DNA of 26,119 bases from Ophioceras dolichostomum (GCA_003049485.1 PYST01000463.1:1-26119), one strand, 5' to 3'. Counted from the stretch's first letter, positions 10,808 to 22,656 are shown. The notes: generated by a model not told the origin, from the sequence alone. Translations and numbers: made by a program.

Positions 10808-11002
10808 CTTACCAACCGCAAGCCTAACCCTCTTGAAGGAGAAAATCATATACCTCTAAACGCAGCTCTAATATTATATATTGCGCACACGCGAAGTCTC
10901 TATCACAAGACGAGCGGTAAAGTCCTCAAACCTATTGATCGTGGACTGCCTTGATTCGTCCCACCTTCGTCAAACTTCATCTATTAAGCCCGACCTTAGC
11001 TG

Positions 11003-11302
11003 ATGAGTCGGTTGTTGGCGATGAGCCGACTAACGAAAACGATGGGATCGAGGCCGACAAGTTCGACCCGAAGCAATGAGAATATAGCGACTACCTACTT
11101 TGAAAACGAGGATTCAGCCAGCTGCGGTATAGCCTAGGAAGCGACTGATGCCGAGGAGACCAACGCTGAGCGTGACGTCAAGGAGACCGACCAGGCGTGG
11201 AGACTGGCACGGGCCAAAAGATCGATGTCTGATCAGTCTGGGTGGGTGATCCCTCGCGCTGAGGTACATGTTCATCATCTATTCTTCGTCTATCTAGTAT
11301 GA
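11003..11302 (+). pseudogene. Possible decayed ORF with one in-frame TAG
   Basis: From ATG at 11003 a frame runs 44 codons to TAG at 11135-11137, then continues open to TGA at 11300-11302. The part after the TAG is charged and coding-like (EATDAEETNAERDVKETD, then WRLARAKRSMSDQSGW). A second frame over 10969-11076 also looks protein-like and acidic (GDEPTNENDGIEADKFD), so a frameshifted relic is possible. The TAG is one C-to-T change away from CAG. The product family is not recognised. It could equally be a chance frame in the 3' flank of APRT. Confidence 0.25.
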
Positions 11303-11556
11303 ACCAGGTGAAACCATATATACGCTGTTGGTGATGCATCGCTGACGATGACGTATGTATGCACTCCTCATGCAAGTGAACGGATACAGGTTTAAACAAT
11401 GCAAACCGAAAAAAAACGGAAAAAGAAACCAAGACGAAAAAGGCATATATACGCTTGACCCAGGACTCACTCCGTCCTCGCCGTGCTTCCCCCCACTATG
11501 CTCACGTCTCCCTTTCTCCTTATCACCGCACCGAAAAAAAGAGAGAAAAAAACGCA

Positions 11557-14500
11557 TTAGACCCTAAGCGAGAGCTCGTCCCCATCCCCATCGTCTATGA
11601 TGATATTCCGGACCCTCATCCCCTGGCTCTCGATATAATACCTCCTCGTGATCCCAAGCCTCTCCGCATGCGCGATGTGGTGGTACCCCACGTCCCCCCC
11701 ACCGACGAGCACCATGGCGATGGGGTGCACGCGCGTCATGCCCGAAGGCGTAACCTGCGGCTCGTCGAGCAAGGGCCGGATGATCTGCCCGTAGTCCCCG
11801 CCGATGTTCTTCTCCAGGCCGCGGGGCAGGGCTAGACCACCGCTGCCGCCGCCGATGACAGAAGCGAAGAACCCTTCGTCGTCGTCGTCGTCCGACACGA
11901 CCACCACGAGCTGCAGGCTGTTGTGCGACGGCTTGAACGCGGGGATGTTGGCCAGCTTCGTCGAGAACGAGCACCCGCCGCGCCGGATGACGATGACGTG
12001 GTGGTCGCGAGGCGCCAGGTCCGGGAGCGGACCGCCGCACGCGTCGCCGGCCGCGAAGACGGTCGCCCACGGCAGGTAGCTGGCCGGGAAGGTCCCCGCC
12101 GCGGGGATGTGCGCGCCGGCGGGCATGTCGACGGCGGGCAGCGGCGCGGCGCCCGCCCCCGTCGGCGTCACGCCCGTAACGTTGACGAGCACGTTGTATG
12201 ATGCCGGGGACGAATGCGCCGTCCCATCGCCTCCGGCGCCTCCTCCTCCTCCTGCGACGTATTGGGCACCTCCTGCAGCTGTCGTAGCCGCCTCGCCGCC
12301 GTCCAGAGAGCTGACCAGCTGACGGAAGAACGACTTGACCAGCGACTTGATGTCGGCAGGGCGCATGGCCGTAGCGCCGGTAGGCGGGGTCTCTGCGAGC
12401 TTCTGCTGGAGAGTGACGGTCGTCTCCGCAGCGGCCGCAGAAGCCGAAGCCGCCGTGGCGCCGTCCTCGTCCGGCTCGGTCTCGTTGTAGAACAGGTCGA
12501 CCTGGTGCAGATGGTGCAGCTTCACCACGACGGGGTCGCGAACCATATTGAAGCGCGGGTCCGACACGTCGCCGAGGATGGCGCGGTCGATGACGATTGA
12601 CTCGTCGCGTCCCAGAGGTAGGCCATTAACCTTTGTGACGCGCCACTCGCGCTGCGGGTGGGGGGCGCCGTCGTCCTCTAGGCGCATGGTGATCTTGAGC
12701 GACGAGATGCTCAGGACGCGGATCTTGTCGACGGTGAGGCGATCGAGGTTGGGCGTGCCGATCATGAAGCTGAACGAGCTGCCGCCCACGGCCTGCTGCG
12801 CGTTGGGCGCGAACTCGAGCATCACCTCCACGGGCTGGTACACGGGCGCACAGCTACCATCCGCCGGAAGTAACCTAGGCGGCAGCGTCCAGGGGAATAC
12901 AGAGTGGTTCGACCCCATCACAGGTTCGTCCTGGCCGTCTGCGTGGATGTTGGGCACCAGGTGCAGGTCCAACATCTTCGCTGCATGGTATATATCCCGA
13001 CGAGCAGCCGTGGCCGAGCCCGTTAGTGGCACGGACTCTGGCGGCGCGGGACAAGAGTGGGTGTATGCTTCATTGTAGTACGGCGCGACGTTCGATGTTT
13101 GTTTGCGCGGGCCGGCGGACGAGCGCGGGAGTGACGATGGGCCCGACCCTGAGATAACGGATTTGCTACTAATCGGGGCCTCTCGTGGGATAATGAGCGG
13201 ATGTCCCTCGGTAGTGAACACAAAGGCGGCGTCAAGCGAGTTGAGGGGGTGCCGCTCGTCGAAAAGCAGGTACATGTATTTGGCTGTCTCTCCCAAGAAA
13301 AAGCTCTCCATGCGGTCGCTTTTCTCCCCATCAACGACGTCTTGCAAGCCTGCCCAGCCGCACTCGGTACGGCAACGGCGCGTGACGTCACGGAGCACCA
13401 TCTCGCCCACGTACTGATACCAAGGATCCCGCGTGGCACGGTAGATATGGTAAGTCGATTCGATGAACTCCGGTCGCAGCGGCCACCAGCCCAGACCGCC
13501 CTCCACCGTCTTGTCCTTAATGGACCAGCGTTCGGGAAGCGCCGCATACTTGGTCCATACCGCCGTGTAGAGCAAGTTGGTCTCGATAGCCTCCTCGAGC
13601 TCGCCAGCAAGGGTCAGCAGGCCCGAGTAGTACGCACCAAGGCTGTCAATCCACTGCGTTGCCAGCGATCCTGTCCACAGATTCACGTTGACGTAATGCG
13701 GGTGCCCACGGTCTGTGTAAAGGTGTCGCTTGATGGCCGCGTGAGCGAGGTGCCATGCCTCCAGGAAGGAGTCGGGAGAATTCTCCTCTTCAGTCAGGGG
13801 CGGGAACATCGCATTGGGATCCAGCTGCCCATGAGAGTCCAGAGTGGTCCGATTGGGCAGCGAGTGGCCCGAGAGCAGGATGTGCGTCTTCAGGGCGTAC
13901 TCGAAGAAGCTGTCGGCGCCGGCGCCGATGACCGAGAACGCACCGATCCACTTCCCGTGCTCGGCGTCAACTCCCGCGCCGATCAGCCCGATGTCGCTGC
14001 GGCGGTACCAAACAGCCCAGAAGGCACGCTTCGCCAGCTGCTCGAACTTGGGGTCGCCCGTCAAGCGGCTCAGGACGGTGAACTCGAGCACGAGACTGCC
14101 GGCCCCGGCACTGCACGTCTCCGTAATCTCGGCCGAGGACTCGTCCGCATCCGCTCCCGAAGCCTTGCGGCGGTCACCGTGCAGCGGCGAGTTGACGTAG
14201 AAAGGGATGCCGTGGCGCAGGTTTACCCGCGGGTACGGCATCCCAGTCTGGGTGTAGAACGCCGGCAGCAGGCGTGTGGCCAGGTCGCGGGCCAGTCGCA
14301 GGAGCTGGCCATCATACGTCATGCCATTCGGCCATGCGACAGTTGGCTTGTAGCTATACCCAGCGATGGGCAGTTCTCCGACGGCGAAGAGGTGGGCGCT
14401 CAGAAGCCCGCCCACGCCGCGGATCACGGTCTCGAACACCTGCACCTTGCTGTCGACGTCGAAGGCCCGTGCCCTGAGCCCCTGACCGGACGGACCCGGC

Positions 14501-15007
14501 GTCCCATCACCATACTGCTCCACCAACGCCTGCACTCCATCCTGAAAGTCGCCCAGCGCCTTCTCTCCTACTGTTCCGTCCTCGGCGGGGGCCGAAGCCA
14601 GGATGGCCAGCGTCGAGAGGCTGTCTATCAGGGTAAGAGAGTAGTTCCCCAACACATCGTTCAGCTCGACGTTGCGTGGATTCTTCGCATCTCGTGACAG
14701 CGGGGTACATGATACGGGGCGTAGCTAGACATGCGGAGCCGGGTCTAGGCGTTAGCATACGCTGTTCATCAATAAAGGGCCTCAGGGAGCGAACGCAAAC
14801 CAAGAGCTAGCTAATGCTGCCTACCTCATCTTCCGGGAACGCTATGCGCATGTAGTTGTCGAACCCGTGATAGAACATGTCGACCGTCTCTAGTCGGAGT
14901 CTGGTGGCGTGAGCCGGGCGCATGGCCCTGCCATGGTCTGACCATGACAGTAACAGCAGGGCGACCAGCAGAGCCGCCGGCGCGGAAAAGCCCCCGGCTC
15001 TGGACAT
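11557..15007 (-). CDS. MNL1: EDEM/Htm1-type alpha-1,2-mannosidase-like protein (GH47), ER
   Basis: Exon 1 is 15007-14825 and exon 2 is 14724-11557, encoding 1116 aa. The 100-bp intron (GTAGGC..TAG, branch GCTAAC) joins FPEDE to LRPVSC in phase 0, rebuilding a continuous family motif. Family role: ER-lumenal trimming of misfolded glycoprotein N-glycans to mark them for ER-associated degradation; yeast Htm1 works with protein disulfide isomerase. Residues 1-28 form a signal peptide (Leu/Ala-rich core). The GH47 domain spans about 38-575: RLRLETVDMFYHGFDNYM, GNYSLTLIDSLSTLAIL, ETCSAGAGSLVLEF (about 262-275), GADSFFEY (about 329-337), LRPEFIEST (about 477-485), MESFFLGETAKYMYLLF (about 533-549) and TTEGHPL (about 565), the Thr-containing calcium-site motif. 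The C-terminal 220 residues contain a protease-associated-like region (RRGGCSFSTKLANI). Yeast Htm1 is about 800 aa; the excess is an Ala/Gly-rich linker near 800-890 plus the PA region. The tail ends LSLRV, with no H/KDEL. The in-frame TTG upstream is rejected as start; ATG at 15007 is chosen. Confidence 0.93.
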
Positions 15008-17615
15008 GGAGCAACCACGGGTGTCGGCACCGGCAGCAATCGGCAACTGTAAACGGCGGTGGCGGGGACGGCACGGTGCAGCTCCTAGAGCACTGGTCGG
15101 TGCCGAAGGTCTGTGGGCGGAGGCGACGAATGGGCCGGGCTCGGCATCACCTGGGGCGGCGGAAGCTAACCGGGGGATGCATGTGTGGACCGGGGCCGCT
15201 CACCGCACATCCGGCGAGGGTCGGGGGTGGGTGGGATCGGCCGATCGGGGTGGTTGGAAGGGAGTGGAAGTGGGCCACAGCCCAATGGGCGCCGAGCTAT
15301 TACAGATAGGAGAAGCAGGGAGGCACTGGGGCACTGCACGCGCCGGGACGCCTTGGATGTGGTTTCGGCTCAATTGCGGAGGGATTGAAAAAGGAACAAG
15401 GTTCAAAAATAGCGCCTGTTCCTAGTAGCCTATTCCCGGCCGAGGCACTCTGCTCGTGTTGCGCTGCTTTCGCTTGGGCGAGGCTGGCCTGCACGAATGA
15501 ATGAGTGTGTTCCGTTCAGTGAGGTCATGCGAGCGGCGGCAACTTTTTGGGATGAATGCTGTCATCTTTTTTTCTTTGGCCCTGCGCGGCGCCAGTCAGC
15601 CAGCTAAAAGTGGGTCAAGGGGCCTCAGCCTCATGGCTGTTTGAGGCTGACGCCGTTGAAATCCAGTGGCCCAAGACAGTGGTCAACTTAGAGTTGAAGA
15701 ACATACTCCCGTCCTGTGCACCCAACACACAGCTTCCGATCCCAAACTTTACAACCTAATTTGTCCAAAATACGATCCAGTTTGGTTCCTCCAAGTTTCC
15801 GTTCTGTTTTTATTTCGGCATTGGTAGTTACGCGTTTTTCGTCCTATCTTTCTGTCCACGCTCACACAACATTAGCCGCGCCCGTCCCACCACCATCTTT
15901 GAACGACAGGAACAACGGATTGGCGGTTCCGCCGCTTGGTGCCGCTCAGCGCCTCCTGGTGCCTCGTGGTGGCTTTCTGACCTCACCCACCCTCTTGACA
16001 CTCTCACATGACTGGCCATCCATCTACTGTGTACTGCGCAAACTCTGTTCTATAACCATTGCGGAGTATCTATGGGCCTTCACGCACACAAGAACGCGCG
16101 TATAGTACTGCTGACCCCGCCAATTTTTGGTACGTAGTCTCTTCCTGCTGGATGAAGGAAGTTGGCTTGCTCCCGGACATCACACTTGCCGAACGAAGAC
16201 AGGCAGACTCGGGTTGTTCGACTTGTCCGTACCTATTATTCCAAATTTGAGCCGGCCGCAATCTTAGCCGTGGCCCCTCTGAAGAGCCAAGGTGAGAGAG
16301 AGAGCCTGCGTTGTGGAACCGGATATCAGGCGGTTTAGGCCCCGGCAGCGAGACATGTCCACCCCGAGTTGCTGCAGGTGCGTTGGTGGGTGGCCAATGG
16401 ATCCGTTCCGGGGATTAGGTGTGGACAAAAAAAGCAAGCCTATGGTCGACTGAGTTTGGTACGCGGTGTTATTCAGAACTCCAGCGTCACATCATATATC
16501 TTTTGGGTGATGATGATAAGAAATTTTGGGACATCTCTCGTCAGTGCTCCGCCGTTTTAGAGCGACAGATCGTCTTGAAACTGCAATGGTGCGGCCATCC
16601 GTTAAGAGCTGCCCCTTGCGCTGCGTTGCCCCCTTTTGCATCGAGAGCCTCGCTTCTGCGCTGGGCATGGCCACCAGTGTGACCGTGACCACCAATCATC
16701 ACCTTCCTGCTCCAAAAGCCGAACCCAGCCCAGCCCAACCTCCCCACCGCCACTGAGATGCTTGCTTCTCCTCCTCCACTCCCGTGGACATGGCAAGGGA
16801 CACTCGCGTGCGTCTCCCCACAGTCTATGTACATACATACCTAAGGCCTTTCTGGCCGGCAGCAAATCGGCGACCAAAGGACTGCGACAAGGCCGTGCCG
16901 TGGGCCCCAATCCTGTGGCCGTGGCGGTGATGATGGCCCTGAAAGGTGGCCATGGAAGCCAGGAAGCAACCGGGACAAGGGAGATCGCGTGGGAGATGAA
17001 CGGTTGTGTGCGGTGTCGGCAGCACGGGCAAATGGCCCGCCTGCAGGTCGCCCGATGCGGTGCTATCCTTCAAGCTTCCATGCGTGTGCGCGTTGGAGTC
17101 TCAACGGTGAACTCCGCCAGCCACCGGCGTCACAAGATCAGGGGGGGTGCAAGGTCAGAACAGGCGGGCCCCAGGGTCAAACGGGTCAACAGACAGCCTG
17201 TGCAGTTGCTAACGATTGGTTCAATTTAAGCGGTAGGACCGAGTCTGCGGAGGCTGGGTTCTGCATAACCCCGCGGCCTATCTGTCTCTTTCTCTCTACT
17301 CCTTCCACACATCCCTATCGTCGGCTGGGCTCACCGGCATGGGAGATGCAGATGTGTGGTCCCTCATCAAGCAGCCATGAGCGAGCCCGGGGATGTTTTG
17401 CTGGGATTGGACGGAGCATCCCTTGGTATGAACAGGGTCATGATGCCTCAAGCGAAATGACAAACTTCTTGCTCAGTCCAGCCATATGCTCTTTCCCGGC
17501 GTATGCCCGCCGTTTCTATGTTGTGCTCGGGTTCGCGAAGAGGCCGTCCATGGAGTTGAATCGGCGATGAAGAGGCGGTGTTGCTTGAGTGACTTGAATG
17601 AGCGAACAACTTCAT

Positions 17616-17635
17616 GTACGGAGGTACTTCCGTAC
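17616..17635. repeat. 20-bp near-perfect palindrome
   Basis: GTACGGA at 17616-17622 is mirrored by TCCGTAC at 17629-17635, with GTAC at the centre. Only one base pair of the 20-bp palindrome is mismatched. It is intergenic and could be a dimeric protein site or chance. Confidence 0.7.
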
Positions 17636-19062
17636 GTACGATGTACTCCATGTTCGCACACTCGCACCTCATCGCCGCCGACCCCGAGGTACCTCGAAAG
17701 AATTCTGGTCGAATTCCGGGCGGCGGGCGGGGTTGCATATGGAGGGGGGAGAAAGGCTTTGCTGCCCACCGAGGCATCGGCTAGTGGTTCACCCACATTC
17801 GGTTGGCCTACGAGGGGCGTATTCATGCTCCTGGTGGCGAAGAAGGGCGGGAGAAAGCCCGAGATGACACAGGGACTGACAGTCGGTTAGGGGGCCAGCA
17901 AACAATAACCACATGTCAAGATTCGAAAAGACAGCCCTATGGCAGTGGCGACATGTAGGTGCATATCTGCTGGTTTCCGTGTCGTCCGCGTCTTGTGGCA
18001 CTCAGATATGGTGACACTTTTGAGTGTTTGAAATGGCGAATCAAGTTGAGTGTCGAGTAACTGGCCTCTGCTCCACCCTACATACCTTACCCTATCCTCA
18101 TTTGACATAACTTGCATGCAGCGAGCCACCGTCGAACCGGTGGTCGTCTTGTCGGTCAAAACAATCTGCAGTCCGCCACATGCATAGAAGCTTGATACGA
18201 GTTTTATCCCCCTTCCTCAGCTCCTCACTGGCTCTCCGGAGCCCCTTTCCGTGACAACACATTCATCAATTCATCAACTAGCGCATTATCTCCTTGGGGT
18301 CTAGACATCTGCATGGCACTATGTCCACTAGCCCTGGACGAAGATTGACAGCAACGCGGGCAAATTAGGGGCAGTTTTTCTCAAATCTTCCACATTGCCA
18401 AGCCTAACCGGTTGGGTGCCGGACTGGAATGGGGGATGAATTGAACAGCAGCACGGTTCAACCTGACTGGCTAACTGGTCGAAAGGGTCCAGGGGCTGAG
18501 GCGTGGAACAGGGGAGCGTTTCCCTTGGGCAGCAGACCAGCCATGTGGACAGCACAGGATAGGGCATGACGGGCGAGGGCAGGGCATGATCTAGGGAGAA
18601 AGAGAGCCAGGCGAGTCCGTTCTGTCCAGTCTTCGTGCTCGATTCTGTGTGTGTGCCTGGGCTGCAGCACCGAAGCGCCGGCTGCGACGGTTCTGGGCAG
18701 GGGTTTCTCCAGGCCCTTGCTGCACGCTCACACACCCTGGGATCGAGCGGCATGTCCCGTACAGGGGGGGAAACTTGCCCGATGCCCATGCCCCTCCCAG
18801 CGGTCAATGTTCACTTCAGTGGATGGCATGGCAGAGCAGGGCAGGGCAGGCCTGACAGGGAGGATAACAGAAATGGGGCCCTTCTTTCGGCCGACTACGG
18901 AATACCTGGCCATCCAATGTCCGTATCAGAGAGGCAATCAGGCAATAAGTCAATGCCCTGATTTATTCTGGGAATGTGGGCGAGAGGAGCAACACGTGCT
19001 CCAGTCTGCCTATCCGTCTAACTGCAGTATCCGATCAGATACGGAATAGTATAGCACTAAAC

Positions 19063-19090
19063 TACCTACCTAGCTAGGTAGGTACCTACC
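19063..19090. repeat. 22-bp perfect palindrome built from TACCTACC
   Basis: Positions 19063-19084 read the same on both strands: TACCTACC, then TAGCTA, then GGTAGGTA. A third octamer overlaps at 19083-19090. It is the densest cluster of the dispersed intergenic octamer in the window. Confidence 0.9.
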
Positions 19091-19961
19091 TCAGCCTGCT
19101 TGGCGGGGGCTACGAAGTCGCATCAACTGCGAACACAAGCGTGCTGGAGCGTGATGAAGACACTACAATTCCCACCTCCAGGGCCCGTCGGATCCGCAGC
19201 ATGCAACTTGCCGGATCCCCTCAGGCGGGGCTGAACGGTTGAGTAGTTCGTTAGTTCGCCCGAACGGTGGATTCGTGGGCGGAGGTGTTATCTACGCGTG
19301 GCGATGAAAGAAAGAACACCACCATCCGTTGTTGGGAAACTCATCACATGTTTCATTTTCATCCAGCACCAAAACCTGTTGATGTTCATCCGTCAGTTCA
19401 GCGATAGCCACACTGACAGCGACGACAGGACCGACCCCATCGGCTCTCGGATCATTTGGGTGAAGTGTGTTGTACATAGGTATCCGTTGTATCTCCCCTT
19501 TTGGGCGCATCTCCACACCCACCTCTCCCCAGGCATGTCTCCATGATTCCATCAAATCAAATCTCACCATCATCCTCGAGCGACCTCATCCTCCGGCATA
19601 TCGAACGAGGAGTCGAGGACGTGCACGGTTTGTACCATGTACAGGTTAGCAGGTACCTGAGCATAGAGCAAAGGTACATAGCACCCACACAAACACATCA
19701 AAAGGCGAAAGATAGAACAGAGTATGTAGAGAGAGGAGCAGGCAAGCAAATAAAGGCTGAGAAAAGGATCACATCCAAGAATCTTACGGTTTTCCGAACA
19801 CGCGGGAGCGAGGAGTGAGCTCAGACAGAGTCAGAGAGAGACAAAAACAGATCTCCTACCTAATTTCCGTCCAACAATATTTCGTAGGAGACAAGAAGCG
19901 GCCACCCAGCACAAATCCCCTGCAGAGCCGCGACCGCTGTCCCGCGCTAGCAGACAAGACG

Positions 19962-20024
19962 TAGCCAGTCAGCCAGACAGACAGTCAGCCAGTCAGACAG
20001 ACGGCCAGCAAGCCAGAAAGACAG
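19962..20024. repeat. Degenerate CAGN tetranucleotide repeat
   Basis: About 60 bases consist of CAGT, CAGA, CAGC and AGCC units in irregular order. It looks like an old microsatellite that has mutated. Confidence 0.75.
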
Positions 20025-20449
20025 CGCGTGTCCCCCCCCCTCAACCGCATATCCCGTCAAAAGACACAAAGCCGGGACCGAAAAGAAGGCTGCATCTTCT
20101 CGGTTAGGGAGGAGGAGGGGGAATGGGGGATTTGTCAATCCACAAGAAACGACAACTCAACGTGTGCCTAGCTCTCGCGTCTGGCGCACCTACCCATTCG
20201 CTCTCCCGTCAAGTGCGAGTGGAGATTGGTGATTCTGGTATACTGGCGGAGTTGGGGGCCGAAAAAAAAGGTACACAGCCTTACTAGAACCGTTTGTATC
20301 TTCCGTGCGTAAAGACTGACTTGCTCCGCTCTTACATGTAAAAGAGATATGAGGGGAGTGGGGAACCGGCGGGGTGATTGTGCTGCTTACGCTAGGTATT
20401 GGCGGAAGAAGAAGATGATGATGATGCTGTTGCTGCTGCTCATTAATGA

Positions 20450-20483
20450 TAGATGGATGAATGGATGGATGGACGGATGGATC
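20450..20483. repeat. (GGAT)n microsatellite
   Basis: About eight GGAT/GGAC/GAAT units in tandem, preceded at 20413-20440 by short GAT and GCT trinucleotide runs. Intergenic simple sequence. Confidence 0.85.
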
Positions 20484-21536
20484 GGGTTGTTCCTGAGCAA
20501 TCAGCATCAATCCTCAACTCCTTCATGATCACCTCCGGGGTGGAAACATTTCAAGCTACCTAGCATGAGGTCCCTGCCCTGCCCGCATATCGTTTCGTCG
20601 GCTTAATATTTGCTCACCGTCCGTCCGTAATGGCCTAATTTGCCCGCGAAAAAAAAGAGAATCGACAAGGGAAGAAGCATGAGGTGCTAGGGTTCATGTC
20701 GATCGCTCACTGGCGGGACGAAAAAACACGACCCTGACCTCAATGCGACGCGACGGGACGAATGAGACTGATGAACCAACGAGGGAAAGAGGGAAGACAC
20801 ACATTAGTCGCCTGCCTGTTGTGCTGGTGCTGGTGCCGGTGCGTGCATCTGCGTGAGTCTTTTGGAATTCCCGTCCTGTCGGGACCAGACGATCTGCAAC
20901 CTCCTTTCATCTACAGCACAAATGTTTCGTGTCTCAGTCCTGGTGAGAGAGAGGGTTCTGGTACTTCCACAGACGTCCGTTCCCTTGGCTCGAGTGGGCG
21001 CGATGTTGGTTTCTTCCCTTGCGTGCATGGGATTAAGCGCCCCGAGACGCGCAGACTCCCAAGACCACGCCATAATAGTTATCCCTAATAAATATCATGA
21101 TATTCGCGCGGCATGCGGGCAAAATGTATGGTCCCATTAACCGCGTGGCGGTAATGGGCGGCTAACCCCTGCCTTCTCCAATTGGTCGCAGCTGGCCTCC
21201 CATCACGTGAAGACACATGGACTCGTGAAAGTCGCAACACCCATGTTCGGATTTTATTAGGGGGTAGGTAGGACCGCGAGACACGCACGCACGCCATCGC
21301 GGGACGGTACGGACTACGGAGAGTACAGACAGAAGACGACAGGAGGCTTTGACTTGTGCGGCCCCCAATGATACCGTTTGACTTTCCTCTCATCTCTCGC
21401 ATTTTTTCGCCTCTGTCACCTCTCTCTGGACTCTGTTTTTGCGCGCTGTCATGTCTCCTGGTCGGTCCGCAGATTCTACTGGCGCCACGATAGGACAAGT
21501 CTGTTGAGATGACCACCTTTCTTTTGCTGCGTGGGC

Positions 21537-21562
21537 CGTCCGACCGACCGTCCGACCGTCCG
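21537..21562. repeat. (CCGT/CCGA)n microsatellite
   Basis: Tandem CCGT and CCGA tetranucleotides, about six units, in intergenic DNA. Confidence 0.8.
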
Positions 21563-21660
21563 CTCACTCTCACCCTCTATTCCATTTCCTCTCACTTTTG
21601 CGAGATATGACATGCCCACCCCTTCCACTCTGCCATATTTCTATTCCCCCAAAACTGCAA

Positions 21661-21710
21661 GGTATGTAGGCAGGTAGGCGGGCAGGAAGGTAGGCAGGCA
21701 GGTAGGCACC
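21661..21710. repeat. (AGGTAGGC)n imperfect repeat
   Basis: About 50 bases built from AGGT, AGGC and AGGA tetranucleotides. It is related in sequence to the GGTAGGTA octamers. The period keeps an artificial open frame on the minus strand. Confidence 0.8.
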
Positions 21711-21985
21711 AAGGCCCGCTCTCTGCCCGCTTCGGTCGGTAAACACACAAGCAAGGCAGCGAGTAGCACGATAGACATGCAAACGGCCCAAAACGGCAAT
21801 GGCGGTAAGGCGGTTCCCGAGTTTTGTACCTGGGACTTTCGGCTCATTTGAGATTCGTGACCATTCATACGAACGAATAGGGTGGTCCATCTTCTCTTTT
21901 ATTTTCCTGTTTTGCCTCCCTGAGGAGTACTACAGTACGTAGAAGACGATGGCTCCTTGTAATTAGGTGTAGGTACCTATGACCC

Positions 21986-22009
21986 CAAGGCATGGTACAA
22001 GGCATGGTA
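21986..22009. repeat. 12-bp direct repeat, CAAGGCATGGTA
   Basis: Two exact adjacent copies (21986-21997 and 21998-22009). Short tandem duplication. Confidence 0.85.
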
Positions 22010-22511
22010 CAGGCTAGCTGCCGCCCTGATGATGATGAAACCGTTGATGAAGCCCCCCCTGTGATGTGTGTGTATCTGAGTCTACTACATGGACCCGGCC
22101 TGCCTGCCACACACTCTGGAGTGCCTATGGCGGGACAAAAAAAGGGACTTGCTTGGGCTTTTTAGCCCCCCCATCCCTCCCTTTTCCCTCTCCCCTTTCC
22201 CTACCTGCGCCTCCCACCCATACCTCTTCCTAAGCCTACCCGCAAAAACCAAACCCACCTAGCTAATGCAGTCATATACCTAGTGACATTTGAGAGGAAT
22301 AAATGAAAGACAGTACCAGACGAATATGCCCCAAAAAGTGTAATTAAGTCCTCCTTTACAAAAGCAGAGATCCAACGAGATGAAAAGAAAAGGCTTATGA
22401 AGGAAAGGAACCTTTGTTCGTGAAGACGGTGGGCGCGTTAAAGTGTAATTTGTGTGCGAGTGCAAGTGCGTGTGCTAGGTGCGTGTGCATTTTCGTGTGT
22501 ATTCGCTTTGC

Positions 22512-22524
22512 TTTTTTTTTTTTT
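22512..22524. repeat. Poly(T) tract
   Basis: A 13-base T run on the plus strand lies inside an otherwise purine-rich segment. It is an A run on the strand of the neighbouring minus-strand gene, about 850 bases past its stop. Confidence 0.8.
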
Positions 22525-22634
22525 AAGACGGAACATGAACAGGCAGATAAGAGTGAGAGAGTTAGGTGCCATACGTGCATGTGAAAGAGAGAGAAAAAAA
22601 GAGAGACGAGAGATATGTTGGAAAAAGGGAGCGT

Positions 22635-22656
22635 GAGAGAGAGAGAGAGAGAGAGA
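22635..22656. repeat. (GA)n microsatellite
   Basis: About eleven GA dinucleotides in a row in the purine-rich intergenic segment. Confidence 0.9.

Larger units (their letters stand above)
10255..11556. other. Convergent intergenic region between APRT and EDEM
   Basis: Both flanking genes end here, so it should hold two 3' UTRs. It contains the A-tract above, T-rich stretches (10430-10500), CCTACCTTA tandem copies (10781-10807) and a possible decayed ORF (11003-11302). No intact gene is supported. Confidence 0.6.

Noticed and set aside
11050..11075. GTTCGACCC resembling a tRNA B box
   Set aside because: The flanking bases do not form a T-stem, and no A box or acceptor stem is found at the right distance.
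13201..14697. 498-codon plus-strand open frame
   Set aside because: It lies antisense to the GH47 exon, whose motifs are unmistakable. Long antisense frames are expected in GC-rich coding DNA with C/G third positions.
15005..15046. Upstream in-frame TTG start for the EDEM protein
   Set aside because: It is not an ATG. The ATG at 15007 gives a normal signal peptide.
16636..17229. 197-codon plus-strand open frame with a Leu run
   Set aside because: Composition is low-complexity and the opposite strand has equally long frames. No splice-supported extension or motif was found.
18440..18465. GGTTCAACCT resembling a tRNA B box
   Set aside because: The five bases on each side do not pair and no cloverleaf can be drawn.
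18328..19049. Open frames of 132-159 codons on both strands
   Set aside because: They overlap on both strands, are rich in Pro, Cys and Ser, and start and stop with no consistent exon pattern.
19298..19720. Partly coding-like stretch, readable on both strands
   Set aside because: Short segments look protein-like on either strand, so strand cannot be decided. No motif or clear splice pair; too weak even to call a relic.
21250..21275. TTAGGGGGTAGG resembling telomere repeat
   Set aside because: Only one imperfect unit is present; there is no (TTAGGG)n array in the window.
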